DNA of 64,000 nucleotides. Origin: a virus. The DNA is taken from positions 1 to 64,000 of IMG/VR virus record IMGVR_UViG_3300033182_000487; one strand, given 5' to 3'. Both the position numbers and the translations under genes were made by a program. The notes under the pieces are model-generated. The model was not told where the DNA came from and searched no databases. It saw nothing but the letters and a program-made list of their open reading frames with translations. Shown here piece after piece: positions 23,704 through 32,335 of this stretch; the stretch's first letter is position 1; each line of letters starts with the position of its first letter.

Positions 23704-23726
23704 CCGGGCACGGGTAGAGGTTTCCT

Positions 23727-25049
23727 ATGGCCCACGACGATGACGCACCGAAGACCGGCGACGACCAGGCACCGTTTGCCCTGGCTCAGAACCCTGCGCC
23801 CAACCCTCCCTCGGGGCAGGCGTACCTGACCGACAAGCAGGCGCTGACCCAGCAGATCATGGCGACCTTCCGTGCCGTGCTGCCCAGCAACTACGTCGCC
23901 CAGGTCAACGGCCCCTGGTACTCACTCCAGTTCCAGGCCATGGCCGAGCAGTTGGCCGAGATCCAGATCAGCACGACCGAGATCTACAAGGACTCCGGGT
24001 TCGACTTCACCCGGACGGATTTCTTGTGGCAGGTGCTCGGGTCGCTGGTGTTCCCCGAAGCCTCGGACCAGTCAGGCATCCCCCAGATCGACGGTGACCT
24101 GGCCTACCGCGAGTTCCTCCACAAGATGGTGCTCCTCCTGCTGGAGGGTGCGACGAAGGCCAGCATGGAAGGCGGTCTGGAAGCCCTGGACCCCAACGTG
24201 GTGGCGACCATCACCGAGCGGTATCTGGAGACACCGCCTCGTGACCCCGTGGGAGCCTGGACCATCGAGGACCAGTTCCTGATTGACATCTTCATCGAGG
24301 GTGCGACCCCCGACACCTTCCCGACCGACCCCTTCACGCTCCAGCGGAACGCGGAGTTGGTTCTCGCGGCCTTGAAGCCTGCCCACGTCTTCTACGGCTA
24401 CTCGTACCTGTTCCGGGATGCCTTCGACAAGGTGGCGGACGACACGGGGGGCATGAGCCTCGATCTGGACTCCTACTACTACGCGGACCTGCGGAAGTGG
24501 TGCCTCGGAGCCCAGCGCATCAGCGGCACCGGAGACACCCTCTCCACCCGGACCTTGTTCACCGACCCCGACGTGTCGTTTCAGAGCATCCGGGCAGGGG
24601 CCGTCCTGGAGATCGACGGCGGCACGAACGCGGGCCAGTACCGTGTCGTGAGCACACGAGCCCTCCTCTATGGGGCCGAGGCTACCGCCAGGTCGTACAC
24701 GACCTCCACGGGCCTGTCAGGCACCCTCACGGCGACCTCTGGCAACACGGTGGTGGACCCCGGACAGGACTGGGGCGCGTTCCCTGTGGACACGACCATC
24801 ACCATCGCGGACGGCCCGAACGCCGGGACGTACCGACTCGACACTGTGCTGGGCGAGACGGGTGGACCCATCGGCGTGGTCGGGGTCAGCGGCACCGAGG
24901 TCCGGCTCTCTCCGAGCACCCTCCAGGTGGCCCGGCGCATGGACGCTGTGGTGACGGGTCAGACGTACACGGTGAGCGTGGACCGCCTCGGAGTGCAGAC
25001 CCCACGGCCTGTGTCCGGCGAGGACGTCACTCTCCAGTTTCTCCTGTGA
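23727..25049 (+). CDS. Probable virion structural protein
   Basis: 440 residues. A Pro/Asp-rich N-terminus (1-32) leads to a helical region (VAQVNGPWYSLQFQAMAEQLAEIQISTTEIYKD, split by short loops), then long beta-rich segments with Gly/Thr repeats (SGTLTATSGNTVVDPGQ; TITIADGPNAGTYRL), typical of tail or baseplate proteins. No specific family is recognised. The type A element and position among similar genes support a structural assignment. Confidence 0.55.
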   Translation: MAHDDDAPKTGDDQAPFALAQNPAPNPPSGQAYLTDKQALTQQIMATFRAVLPSNYVAQVNGPWYSLQFQAMAEQLAEIQISTTEIYKDSGFDFTRTDFLWQVLGSLVFPEASDQSGIPQIDGDLAYREFLHKMVLLLLEGATKASMEGGLEALDPNVVATITERYLETPPRDPVGAWTIEDQFLIDIFIEGATPDTFPTDPFTLQRNAELVLAALKPAHVFYGYSYLFRDAFDKVADDTGGMSLDLDSYYYADLRKWCLGAQRISGTGDTLSTRTLFTDPDVSFQSIRAGAVLEIDGGTNAGQYRVVSTRALLYGAEATARSYTTSTGLSGTLTATSGNTVVDPGQDWGAFPVDTTITIADGPNAGTYRLDTVLGETGGPIGVVGVSGTEVRLSPSTLQVARRMDAVVTGQTYTVSVDRLGVQTPRPVSGEDVTLQFLL

Positions 25050-25052
25050 TCC

Positions 25053-25069
25053 CGGTAGCCCTTCGATAG
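25053..25069 (+). promoter_or_regulatory. Type A promoter-like element
   Basis: CGGTAGCCCTTCGATAG, four bases after the previous stop and 24 bases before the ATG at 25093. Confidence 0.6.
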
Positions 25070-25092
25070 GACTCTCACGGTAGGAGACCCCC

Positions 25093-25821
25093 ATGAACCG
25101 AACCGCGCTTCGCAAGATTCTCGCCGAAGAAGGGCTGCTCCCTTCCCGGACGGCGTCTGCCCCAACGGCTCTCGCCAAGTTGATTTCGACTGCTCCGGGC
25201 TACGAATCCCTGAGCAGTCGGGACACGATGGGTGTCGCGAAGACACTGATCAAGACTCTCCTGGATGAAGTCAAGGACCGCATCGAGCGTGACCTGGACA
25301 TGGATGAAGCCGAGACCACGGAACGCGCCAGGGGCGAGTATGAGAAGTCGGTCGGGCGCGGTGGAGGCCCTTCCCGGTTTGGCCCTGGGGGAGATGAAGC
25401 CTACTACGACATCACGGAAGACATCGAGTACGACTACCCCCGTAGGATGAAGGTAGACCTGGAGGTAAGCGCGGACCTCGGCGGTGCCGGTACTCCCGAC
25501 AACAGCGACGAGGCCGAAGAAGAAGACCTGTTTGAAGTGCTCGGCAGGAGCCGGTTGTGGCAGTCCATCGTCAAGGACGCCCTCAAGGGTATGTGGCGCA
25601 AGTGGTTGGCTAAGGCTGCCGACGAGTTCTTTACCGAGCAGGGGTTGGAGGAGTTGAGCAATACCATCGGATCGGACCTCGACCTCTCTGTGGATGTAGA
25701 AGAAGACTGGGGGCCCTTCCGAGTTGACTACCACATCAAGTCCGTCCACCTTGCGCGGAACGGTGAGGTCACCATCGCTCTCGTGCTGACCGCCGGTTTT
25801 GAGGAGCCTGTGATCACCTAA
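25093..25821 (+). CDS. Hypothetical protein with N-terminal LAEEGLL motif
   Basis: 242 residues. The start MNRTALRKILAEEGLLPSR shares a short motif with both ends of the 38895-39563 protein (ALREALIAEGMV and DLRAILAEEGLL). The rest is acidic, mixed helix and strand, with no known fold. The motif, like the LIRLA module, occurs with a type A element, so it may be another terminal tag of virion proteins. The start has GGTAGGAG. Confidence 0.55.
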   Translation: MNRTALRKILAEEGLLPSRTASAPTALAKLISTAPGYESLSSRDTMGVAKTLIKTLLDEVKDRIERDLDMDEAETTERARGEYEKSVGRGGGPSRFGPGGDEAYYDITEDIEYDYPRRMKVDLEVSADLGGAGTPDNSDEAEEEDLFEVLGRSRLWQSIVKDALKGMWRKWLAKAADEFFTEQGLEELSNTIGSDLDLSVDVEEDWGPFRVDYHIKSVHLARNGEVTIALVLTAGFEEPVIT

Positions 25822-26168
25822 TCGGTCGTCGGCTTGATCCGGCCCATCGCTTCCTCGACGGCACCGCCGACGAACTGCTCTGCCATCTTCGACACCTGGA
25901 CTCGGACGCGCTCCTCCAGGTCACCGGGCGTGATGTCCTCGGGCCTCCTGCCTTGCGAGATCATCGTGATCGCCATGACGTAGGCTTCGCGCCGCAGGTA
26001 CTCGATGATGAACGCATGGGCGACCTGGACCAGACCGCCGGACGGCCACTCCGCAGCACGCTGGGCATCCCCAGGTGTAGCAGGACGATGCGCCGTGAAC
26101 AGGGCGTCGTCTCTCAGGCGTCGTCGGACCTCAAGAAGGAACCGGACGGTGTCGAACTGGTCGGTCAT
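25818..26168 (-). CDS. Hypothetical helical protein (116 aa)
   Basis: Mostly helical (DTVRFLLEVRRRLRDD; VAHAFIIEYLRREAYVMAITM; ERVRVQVSKMAEQFV), without a recognised motif. ATG 26168 is chosen over a GTG 21 bases upstream, since the longer form would overlap the previous stop. The 3' end overlaps the convergent gene by four bases. Confidence 0.5.
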   Translation of the reverse strand: MTDQFDTVRFLLEVRRRLRDDALFTAHRPATPGDAQRAAEWPSGGLVQVAHAFIIEYLRREAYVMAITMISQGRRPEDITPGDLEERVRVQVSKMAEQFVGGAVEEAMGRIKPTTD

Positions 26169-26176
26169 GCCGGACT

Positions 26177-26632
26177 CTACCCGAGCCACGCCTCCGACTC
26201 GGGGGCGATGTTGGGGAGGCGGGGGCTACCACCCACTCCGTACAGGAGGGCAGCGACACCCGCGTCGTCGCGGGCCATGGCCTTCAACTTCTCGGAGAGC
26301 ACCTTCTCAAGGTCGTACTTGGCCTTCGCCTGGTCGGTCCCCTCGTCGTACTTGACGAAGAAGGTGACGGAGTTCCGGCCCTCGGTCGTCTTGAGGAGGT
26401 CGCCCATGCCGACGGTCCTGCCGACCGCCTTGAGGTCATCCACGGCATCGTCGTAGTCGCGACCGTAGGGGTCATCGAATCGGGTCCACTCCCTGGCGTT
26501 GACGTCCAGGGGGATCTCGACACTCAGGAGGTTGTCCATCCCGATGCGGCGGAAGTAGGCACGCCGCACCATCCGGTCCTGCCGGTAGGCGTGTTCCAGT
26601 GCGACTCGGTGAACAGATGCGGTACGGATCAT
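26177..26632 (-). CDS. Hypothetical protein downstream of nrdB
   Basis: 151 residues, charged, ending in PESEAWLG. Start: GCAGGAGACACGCC before the ATG, with a type A element immediately upstream. It probably belongs to the late class rather than to nucleotide metabolism. No family is recognised. Confidence 0.55.
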   Translation of the reverse strand: MIRTASVHRVALEHAYRQDRMVRRAYFRRIGMDNLLSVEIPLDVNAREWTRFDDPYGRDYDDAVDDLKAVGRTVGMGDLLKTTEGRNSVTFFVKYDEGTDQAKAKYDLEKVLSEKLKAMARDDAGVAALLYGVGGSPRLPNIAPESEAWLG

Positions 26633-26657
26633 GGCGTGTCTCCTGCCCCCTGTGGGG

Positions 26658-26674
26658 GCATAGAAGCCCTACCG
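26658..26674 (-). promoter_or_regulatory. Type A promoter-like element overlapping the nrdB stop
   Basis: The minus strand reads CGGTAGGGCTTCTATGC. The TAG of CGGTAG is the nrdB stop codon (26669-26671), 26 bases before the ATG at 26632. Confidence 0.7.
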
Positions 26675-27649
26675 AGCCTCGGCCTGCGGGGCATCCCCAT
26701 CCCAGCCCCATGACCCCGTGAAGGCGCTGGCTGAGTAGTCCGTGACGCGCTTCTCAAAGAAGTTCGACATGGTGTCCCCGTTGAGCACCCAGTCGAGCCA
26801 CGGCAGCGGGTTGTCCTCGACCTTGAAGATGGCCTTGAGGCCCAACTGGTTCAAGCGGCGGTCCGCGAGGTAGCGGATGTACTGCTTCATCTCGTCTGGG
26901 GTCAGCCCCTCGACGTCACCCACCTTGTAGGCGAGGTCGATCACCTTGTCTTCCAGGTCCACAGCGGTCTCGTACATCGAGTAGACGCTGCGCTTGAAGT
27001 CGTCGGTGACGATGCGTGGGTGCTCGTCGCAGTAGGTGCGGAACAGCCGGGCCATGTTGGCGACGTGGAGCGTCTCATCTCGGATCGACCATTCGACGAC
27101 GGTACACATGCCCTTCATCTTCCCGTACCGCTGGTAGTTGAGGAGCATGACGAAGGCCGAGAACAGGCTCATGCCCTCGTTGCAGACGCTCTGGGCGAGC
27201 GCACGACCGAGGCCGCCCTTCGTGGAGACGTCGTTGTCCTGCATGAACTCGATCTTCGCGGCGAGTTCTTCGTACTCCATGAAGGCCCAGTACTCGGACT
27301 CGGCCAGCCCGAGGGTGTCGTTGAGCAGGGCGTAGGCCCGCTGGTGGACGCCCTCGCGGTTGGCGAACGAGAGCAGCATGTTCCTGATCTCGTTGTTGCG
27401 GAACTTCGGGATGAACAGGTCGCAGTAGTTGCCGCCCACCTGCACGTCGCTCTGGGTGAACAGCCGGAGGATCTGCGTGATGTGCTCACGCTCGACCGTG
27501 GTCAGGGTGCCGTTTTTCCACTGGGTCACGTCCTCTTGGAGTTCGGCTTCCCAGGAGCCCCAGTGGATCTTCTCATGCGCTTCCGTCACTTCCATGGCCC
27601 ACGGGTACTTGAACGGTTTGTAGGCTTTGCTGTACTCAGTCAGGCTCAT
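26669..27649 (-). CDS. nrdB: Ribonucleotide reductase beta subunit, class I with tyrosyl radical
   Basis: 326 residues. Ligands of the di-iron centre are visible: Asp40 (EDVTQW), Glu99 and His102 (REGVHQRAY), Glu158 (CNEG), Glu192 and His195 (RDETLH). Tyr106, four residues after His102, is at the position of the stable tyrosyl radical, so the protein is the R2 type. It makes the radical that the alpha subunit uses to reduce ribonucleotides for phage DNA synthesis. Its ATG overlaps the stop of the HNH gene (ATGA), so the three genes alpha, HNH, beta form one operon. Confidence 0.93.
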   Translation of the reverse strand: MSLTEYSKAYKPFKYPWAMEVTEAHEKIHWGSWEAELQEDVTQWKNGTLTTVEREHITQILRLFTQSDVQVGGNYCDLFIPKFRNNEIRNMLLSFANREGVHQRAYALLNDTLGLAESEYWAFMEYEELAAKIEFMQDNDVSTKGGLGRALAQSVCNEGMSLFSAFVMLLNYQRYGKMKGMCTVVEWSIRDETLHVANMARLFRTYCDEHPRIVTDDFKRSVYSMYETAVDLEDKVIDLAYKVGDVEGLTPDEMKQYIRYLADRRLNQLGLKAIFKVEDNPLPWLDWVLNGDTMSNFFEKRVTDYSASAFTGSWGWDGDAPQAEAR

Positions 27650-28047
27650 TGTCCCTCCAGATAGATAAGCGCGGCGCGAAGCACCGAGGGGTCTTCCCCC
27701 AGCAGGCCGAGAGCGGTGTTGCACTTCCGGCAGAGGAGACCGCGAATCTCCCCTGTGGTGTGGCAGTGGTCTACGTCCAGCCTTCCATTGAGGCTGTCTT
27801 CGGACGGTCGGCGGCAGATGGCGCACGCCCCCGCCTGTGAAGCGAGGCGTTGGTGGTAGTCCTTCTTGGTCACCCCGTACCGCTCGCGGAGATGCCCCCA
27901 ACGACGGTCGCGCTTGTAGTATTCGCGCTTGTAGTCCTTACAGAAGGCTTCACGACCACCCCCTGCTTTCAGTGAGCGTCGGTAGTAGGCGGTTTCGGAG
28001 TCCTTCGATTCCCCACACTTCGTGCAGGTCTTCGTCAACCCTGGCAT
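27646..28047 (-). CDS. HNH/endonuclease VII-family nuclease between the nrd genes
   Basis: 133 residues. The signature CAIC (75-78), LDVDHCHTTGEIRGLLCRKCN (90-110) and a C-terminal helix ending YLEGQ match the recombination endonuclease VII family: two Cys pairs and DHCH. An N-terminal Cys pair (CTKC) may hold a second zinc. Placement between two conserved nrd genes, coupled at both ends, is what is expected of a free-standing homing endonuclease. The ATG with GAGGAGG eight bases before is preferred to a GTG nine bases upstream. Confidence 0.85.
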   Translation of the reverse strand: MPGLTKTCTKCGESKDSETAYYRRSLKAGGGREAFCKDYKREYYKRDRRWGHLRERYGVTKKDYHQRLASQAGACAICRRPSEDSLNGRLDVDHCHTTGEIRGLLCRKCNTALGLLGEDPSVLRAALIYLEGQ

Positions 28048-31034
28048 GACAGACACTCCTCCTCTGCGACGTAGTCCTTGAGCGCGACCCGTTCGATCTT
28101 CGCCGACACCTTGTCAGGGTCTACCCCGGCGGTGGTGCGGAGGTAGTAGAGGCCCTTGAGGCCCTCCTTCCATGCCTTGATGTGGGTCATCAGGACGTAG
28201 TGGCGGTCACTTCCGGCGGGGAAGAACAGGTTCACCGACTGACCCTGGCAGATGAACGGCTGGCGGTCGGCAGCGTGGCCGACGACCCACCGTTGGTCGA
28301 GTTCAAAGGCGGTCTTGTAGACGTCCTTCTCCCACTCGTCGAGACAGTCGAGGTGCTGGACTGACCCTGCGTTCGTCGTGATGCTGGACCAGACGCGCTC
28401 GCGCTCCGTGGGGTCGGTGATCTTCTTCGCCAGGAGACGCTCCAACTCGGGGTTCCGCACCTGGTGTGATCCCGCACGGGTCCGGTGCGTGTAGGCGTTG
28501 GACTTCCAGGGCTCGATGGACGGGCTGATGTTCAACAGGATGCTGCTGTTGGCGTTGGGGGCCACGGCGAGCAGGTGCGAGTTGCGGCGTCCGGTCCCCT
28601 CGCCGTCCAGGTACTCACCCTTCTCGGCGGCCAGGGCCTCCGTCGCAGCCACAGCCTCGGACTGGATGTGCTGGAAGATCTGGAGGTTCACGCCCTTTGC
28701 CAGGGCCGACTCCCAGGGGAGCCTCCTCTGCTGGAGGTAGGCGTGGAAGCCCATCGCTCCCAGACCGAGGCTGCGCTCACGGGTGGCCGAGTAGACGGCC
28801 CGGTGCAGTTCGTCGGGGGCGTGGTCGATGAACACCTGGAGCACGTTGTCGAGCAGCCGGATCAGATCACGCACCATCGGGGTGTCGCGCCACTCGTCGA
28901 ACTTCGCCAGGTTGACGCTGCTGAGACAGCAGACCGCCGTGCGGTCCTCGGACGTGGGGAGGTGGATCTCGTTGCAGTTGTGGGTGACCATCCCGTTGCA
29001 CACGAAGTGATGGTCTTCCGAATCAACATTCACGCAGAACACATCGTCCGTCCCCACGGCTTCGACGGACACGACTTCGGAGACCTTGCGTGAGTTGTTC
29101 CGGTACTTCCGCTTCGGGATCTTGACCCCCTTCCTCGTGAGGAATCCGGTGGCTTCCTCAAAGGCCAACGCATCGGTCTTGTTGCCGATGACGATGCGCC
29201 ATGCGTCCTTCACCTCGTAAGGGGCATGTGACCCCTTCCCGTCAGGAAGCATGACGGTGCCTGACTTACGGTGAAGATAGAGGCTGGCGCTCATGCCGAG
29301 ATTGCGGAGAATCAGAAGGATGTCGGAGAGGAAGTCTTTGTCGATGTTGGTCAGCGACAGGTAGACGGGAGCACCCTTCCCCCCTCCCACATTCACGGTG
29401 CCATCCGCGTAGAACAAGCCTCGGATGTACTGCCATTGAGTCGCTTCATCGGATGACCAGATCCAGTCTGGCACTGAACCCTTCACGAATCCCAACCCCG
29501 ACTTGTGGAATGTGCGGCTGGAAAGGCGGACCTTCCGCACATCAGAGCAACCCGTGTTCTGGTCGCGGAACCTCGCTGGGTCGCGAGGCCGTGACCCAAC
29601 AACATCCCCGGTTCCGTTCCGAACCTCGTAGGTGTCGCACCCGTACTTGTGGTGTACGCGGTCGAACCGTTCCTGAACTTCGGGAATGAGGTCGAAATCA
29701 GGCTCCCACAGGTCGATCATGTGCATGAGGGATGCTTCATGCTGGGTTCCGTCGGCTTGGTACAAGCCGAGCAAGAACGCCTCGTCTTCCATCGAAACCT
29801 GACCGAACAACCCCTTGTTCGTCTGGACATGAACGCGGTCACCGATGACGAGATCATCACACCGGACATCCCCCCTGTCTGTCTTGACCTTGTGGTACTC
29901 CGTGACCGTGTGGGTCATGCCGTTCTTCAGCGTGATCCGAAAGACCGGAGCATCCTGCTCGACCAAGAGCATGGCCGAAGACTTCTGGGGCAGGTTGTTG
30001 TCGAACACGGTCAGATCATCACCTTGTTCGTACAGTTCCCTTGCTGTCAGCAGTCCCCGGTCGGTGACCACCCGCTGATGTCCCGCAACGCAGAGGTTCG
30101 ATCCGTTGATGCGAAGCCCCAAACGCTTCAACGTCTCGGGGAGTGCCCGGTTCGCGGCGTCGATGAAGTTGAGGTAGGGTTCGCCCGTGCGGCTGCGGAC
30201 CTCGATGATCCGCTGGAACAGGTCACGGGCAGGCATCGTGTCGCGGATGCTCCCGTCGGCGGGGTCCACGAGGTTCCATTCCTTGCCCTCGATGCACGCC
30301 TGCATGAAGTCGTCGGTGATGTTCAAGGCGTTGTGGAGATTGAGGCACTTCCGGTTGGGATCACCGCCCGTCGGGAGTCGCATCTGCAAGAACTCCAGGA
30401 TGTCGGGGTGCGAGACGTCGAGGTAGGCCGCGTAGTTGCCCTTCCGCGTCGTGCCTTGTCGGTACGCGGTCATGTCGGCATCGACGGTCTTGAGAAACGG
30501 GATCGGGCCGGGGGACTTGTCCGACACCGAACGCACGGAAGACCAGTGACCTCCGACGCCACCGCCCTTGACCGCACACCACCGGAGTTCCGCCGTGTGG
30601 GAGATCAAGCCCTCCAGGGTGTCCGGGACGTACTGCAAGAAGCAGGAGATGGGCAGCGACTTCCACTTCTCGCCGGGCACGGGAGCGTTGCTCAGGACCG
30701 GGCTGGCGAACATGAACCAGCCCTTGCTGGCGTAGTCGTAGATGCGTTGAGCGAAGCCCGTGTCACCCTCGCAGTAGGCGACGGCGGCACGGGCGAAGGC
30801 TTCCTGTGGGGACTTCTCGTCGGGGCGCATGTAGTACGCCTTGAGGAGGTCCAATGCGAACGGGCTGAGGTCTTCATCTCGGTCCAGAGAGATCTGGATG
30901 CCGTGGCAAGAGGAACGGGGCTGTGATGGGGTCAACGCCTTCTCCTGTCGATCAGTGCTAAGGAGGAGCGATCTCGGAATCTCGTGCCAGGTCGTGTTCA
31001 TTTCGCTGTCAGACAGGGGCACAAGTTCAGCCAT
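28035..31034 (-). CDS. nrdA: Ribonucleotide reductase alpha subunit with an intein
   Basis: The precursor has 999 residues; 627 remain after splicing. Extein landmarks: the PISCFL cysteine and the joined NLCNEI, where Cys is the catalytic thiyl-radical residue (E. coli Cys439) and Glu is its acid partner, then CCLSSVNL. The C-terminal ECLSC is the thioredoxin-accepting pair. At 627 residues it is shorter than E. coli NrdA and shows no N-terminal ATP-cone, so overall activity may lack the usual dATP switch. ATG 31034 follows TTTGAGGA; a TTG 15 bases upstream is less likely. Confidence 0.93.
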   Translation of the reverse strand: MAELVPLSDSEMNTTWHEIPRSLLLSTDRQEKALTPSQPRSSCHGIQISLDRDEDLSPFALDLLKAYYMRPDEKSPQEAFARAAVAYCEGDTGFAQRIYDYASKGWFMFASPVLSNAPVPGEKWKSLPISCFLQYVPDTLEGLISHTAELRWCAVKGGGVGGHWSSVRSVSDKSPGPIPFLKTVDADMTAYRQGTTRKGNYAAYLDVSHPDILEFLQMRLPTGGDPNRKCLNLHNALNITDDFMQACIEGKEWNLVDPADGSIRDTMPARDLFQRIIEVRSRTGEPYLNFIDAANRALPETLKRLGLRINGSNLCVAGHQRVVTDRGLLTARELYEQGDDLTVFDNNLPQKSSAMLLVEQDAPVFRITLKNGMTHTVTEYHKVKTDRGDVRCDDLVIGDRVHVQTNKGLFGQVSMEDEAFLLGLYQADGTQHEASLMHMIDLWEPDFDLIPEVQERFDRVHHKYGCDTYEVRNGTGDVVGSRPRDPARFRDQNTGCSDVRKVRLSSRTFHKSGLGFVKGSVPDWIWSSDEATQWQYIRGLFYADGTVNVGGGKGAPVYLSLTNIDKDFLSDILLILRNLGMSASLYLHRKSGTVMLPDGKGSHAPYEVKDAWRIVIGNKTDALAFEEATGFLTRKGVKIPKRKYRNNSRKVSEVVSVEAVGTDDVFCVNVDSEDHHFVCNGMVTHNCNEIHLPTSEDRTAVCCLSSVNLAKFDEWRDTPMVRDLIRLLDNVLQVFIDHAPDELHRAVYSATRERSLGLGAMGFHAYLQQRRLPWESALAKGVNLQIFQHIQSEAVAATEALAAEKGEYLDGEGTGRRNSHLLAVAPNANSSILLNISPSIEPWKSNAYTHRTRAGSHQVRNPELERLLAKKITDPTERERVWSSITTNAGSVQHLDCLDEWEKDVYKTAFELDQRWVVGHAADRQPFICQGQSVNLFFPAGSDRHYVLMTHIKAWKEGLKGLYYLRTTAGVDPDKVSAKIERVALKDYVAEEECLSCQG
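28977..30092 (-). mobile_element. LAGLIDADG intein inside nrdA
   Basis: 372 residues, from CVAGHQRVVTDRG (block A) to the terminal MVTHN before Cys+1. Block B is THTVTEYHKV. Two LAGLIDADG-like motifs (FLLGLYQADG and YIRGLFYADG) are about 110 residues apart, so a full double-motif endonuclease is encoded. Splicing uses the catalytic Cys of reductase as the +1 nucleophile, so an unspliced protein must be inactive. Confidence 0.95.
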
Positions 31035-31137
31035 CGTGGGATTCCTCAAAGATTAGTGTTTTTGCTGGCGGCAGGCGGACGAGAGCAGCCATCGAGCCTT
31101 TGATGAAGCCTCTCTGGACCCGCCTCTATAGGGCTGG

Positions 31138-31154
31138 CTATTGACCCCCTACCG
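31138..31154 (-). promoter_or_regulatory. Type A-like element upstream of nrdA
   Basis: The minus strand reads CGGTAGGGGGTCAATAG. The first half is perfect and the second weaker. It contains the last bases of the delta-subunit gene and lies about 100 bases before the nrdA ATG. Confidence 0.45.
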
Positions 31155-32142
31155 AGGAACAACCCCTCAGCAGAGCCGCCTCACATGCTACCCACGGGGC
31201 GGGGATTCCCCGCAGAAGCCCACGGTCCGCATGTGCGAGGTCACGCACCAGCACCACAAGATTTCTTGTGCCCCACTTTTTCGCAGCGGGGATTGTCGTG
31301 CGCTCCGTGACCCAGGCGGGTGACCCCAGCCTGGAGACGATCTGCTCGGTCGAGGTTCCACGCTCCAGGAGCATCGCCGCCTGGAGCCATCGGTAGGCGA
31401 GGTCAGCCGGACCGCCTCGTGCTCGCAGGAGGAGCATCGTGGGGTCAGACGCCGCCTTTCGGTGCATCTTGCTCAGGGCCTTCGCCATCATCTTCGGGTC
31501 GGCAGCGGCCAGCGCGTCCCGGATGGGCTGCATCTCGGCTCCCGCCTTCCCTCGGATCAAGGCTGTGACGTCGGCCACTTCGATCTGGGTGCTCCCGCTC
31601 CGGGAACGGACCAGCGCCGTGACCTTGCCCATCTCGTAGGCGAGGACACCGAGGTCGGTGCCGATGGCCTTGACCATCGCCTTCGCGAGGTTCGTGGAGA
31701 GCGCCTTCTCGTCCCCGGTCAGTCGGTGAGCCTCCATCGCTACGAACTTCCGGGCGCGGGCCTCCTGGTCTTGCCGACGAGCCGGGATGCTGTAGTTGAA
31801 CTGGTGCTTCTTCTTGACCAGTGCGACCGCAGGGTGCTTCTTCTCGCTCACTGAGCCCGGCACCTCCATGACGATGCAGGCTTTGGCGGCCTTGCTGGCG
31901 AGGTGCTCCTTCACGGTCTCAGGATCAACGTGTGCCCCGGCGACCCGGATCATCGTCGGCTGGCCGAACGTCCCTGCCATCGAGAGGGCGTCGATGACCT
32001 CGCCGTCGCTCCCCGCGTCGATGACCTCATAGCCCTCGCGGTACGCGCCGAGGGTCAGGTGCTGCAACCAGCGCCGACGGAGGTAGTGCTCGTCTCCGGT
32101 CACCGCCATCACGGCGGGTGGCTTGTCCCACGAGAGTTTCAC
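31138..32142 (-). CDS. holA: DNA polymerase III delta-like subunit (clamp loader)
   Basis: 334 residues. The N-terminus AVMAVTGDEHYLRRRWLQHL matches delta subunits (LVYGDEPFL style, substrate-free pseudo-P-loop), followed by an alpha/beta domain with IDAGSDGEVIDALSMAGTF and the helical collar (MVKAIGTDLGVLAYEMGKV). Delta opens the sliding clamp. The start is GTG 32142, with GGGAAGGAAG upstream, in GTGA overlap with the methylase remnant. Family assignment rests on this pattern, not on a computed match. Confidence 0.7.
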   Translation of the reverse strand: MKLSWDKPPAVMAVTGDEHYLRRRWLQHLTLGAYREGYEVIDAGSDGEVIDALSMAGTFGQPTMIRVAGAHVDPETVKEHLASKAAKACIVMEVPGSVSEKKHPAVALVKKKHQFNYSIPARRQDQEARARKFVAMEAHRLTGDEKALSTNLAKAMVKAIGTDLGVLAYEMGKVTALVRSRSGSTQIEVADVTALIRGKAGAEMQPIRDALAAADPKMMAKALSKMHRKAASDPTMLLLRARGGPADLAYRWLQAAMLLERGTSTEQIVSRLGSPAWVTERTTIPAAKKWGTRNLVVLVRDLAHADRGLLRGIPAPWVACEAALLRGCSSVGGQ

Positions 32143-32335
32143 GGCTTCCTTCCCACGACGACAGGCTCCCACGACGGCTTGAGCGCGGTGCCCCACCCGT
32201 CCCACTTCTTCCCCATAAACTCAAGGCCAATCAGCCGTAGGGAGGGTCGCAAACGACGCTCCCTACGCTGTCCTCCTTCATGTCTGCGAGAACTGCTACG
32301 CAGTCCCCGTGTCGCAGGATCAACCGCTGAGTCAT
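32139..32335 (-). pseudogene. Remnant of a DNA methylase N-terminus with deletion and -1 frameshift
   Basis: Reading from the ATG at 32335 gives MTQRLILRHGDCVAVLADMK onward to CDPPYG and then a stop at 32231. A -1 shift at that point continues LIGLEFMGKKWDGWGTALKP and ends ARKP-like (VVVGRKP). Both parts are typical of phage methylases, but the 100 or so residues normally found between DPPYG and KKWDGWGTALKP are missing. Its start overlaps the previous stop (ATGA) and its last codon overlaps the delta start (GTGA), so coupling is preserved. The first 12 bases match those of the gene at 1-15. Confidence 0.8.

Larger units (their letters stand above)
23302..23726. other. Non-coding interval with AT-rich patch, palindrome and T-tract hairpin
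   Basis: No supported gene; a 61-residue minus-strand frame at 23411-23596 has no ribosome site and is not called. The patch 23415-23460 (GTTTTTATGG, AAGAAAGAAG, GGTTTTTGG) is strikingly AT-rich for this genome. TTGAA-GGTT-TTCAA followed by CTTTTTT at about 23584-23604 looks like a weak intrinsic terminator on the plus strand. Confidence 0.4.
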
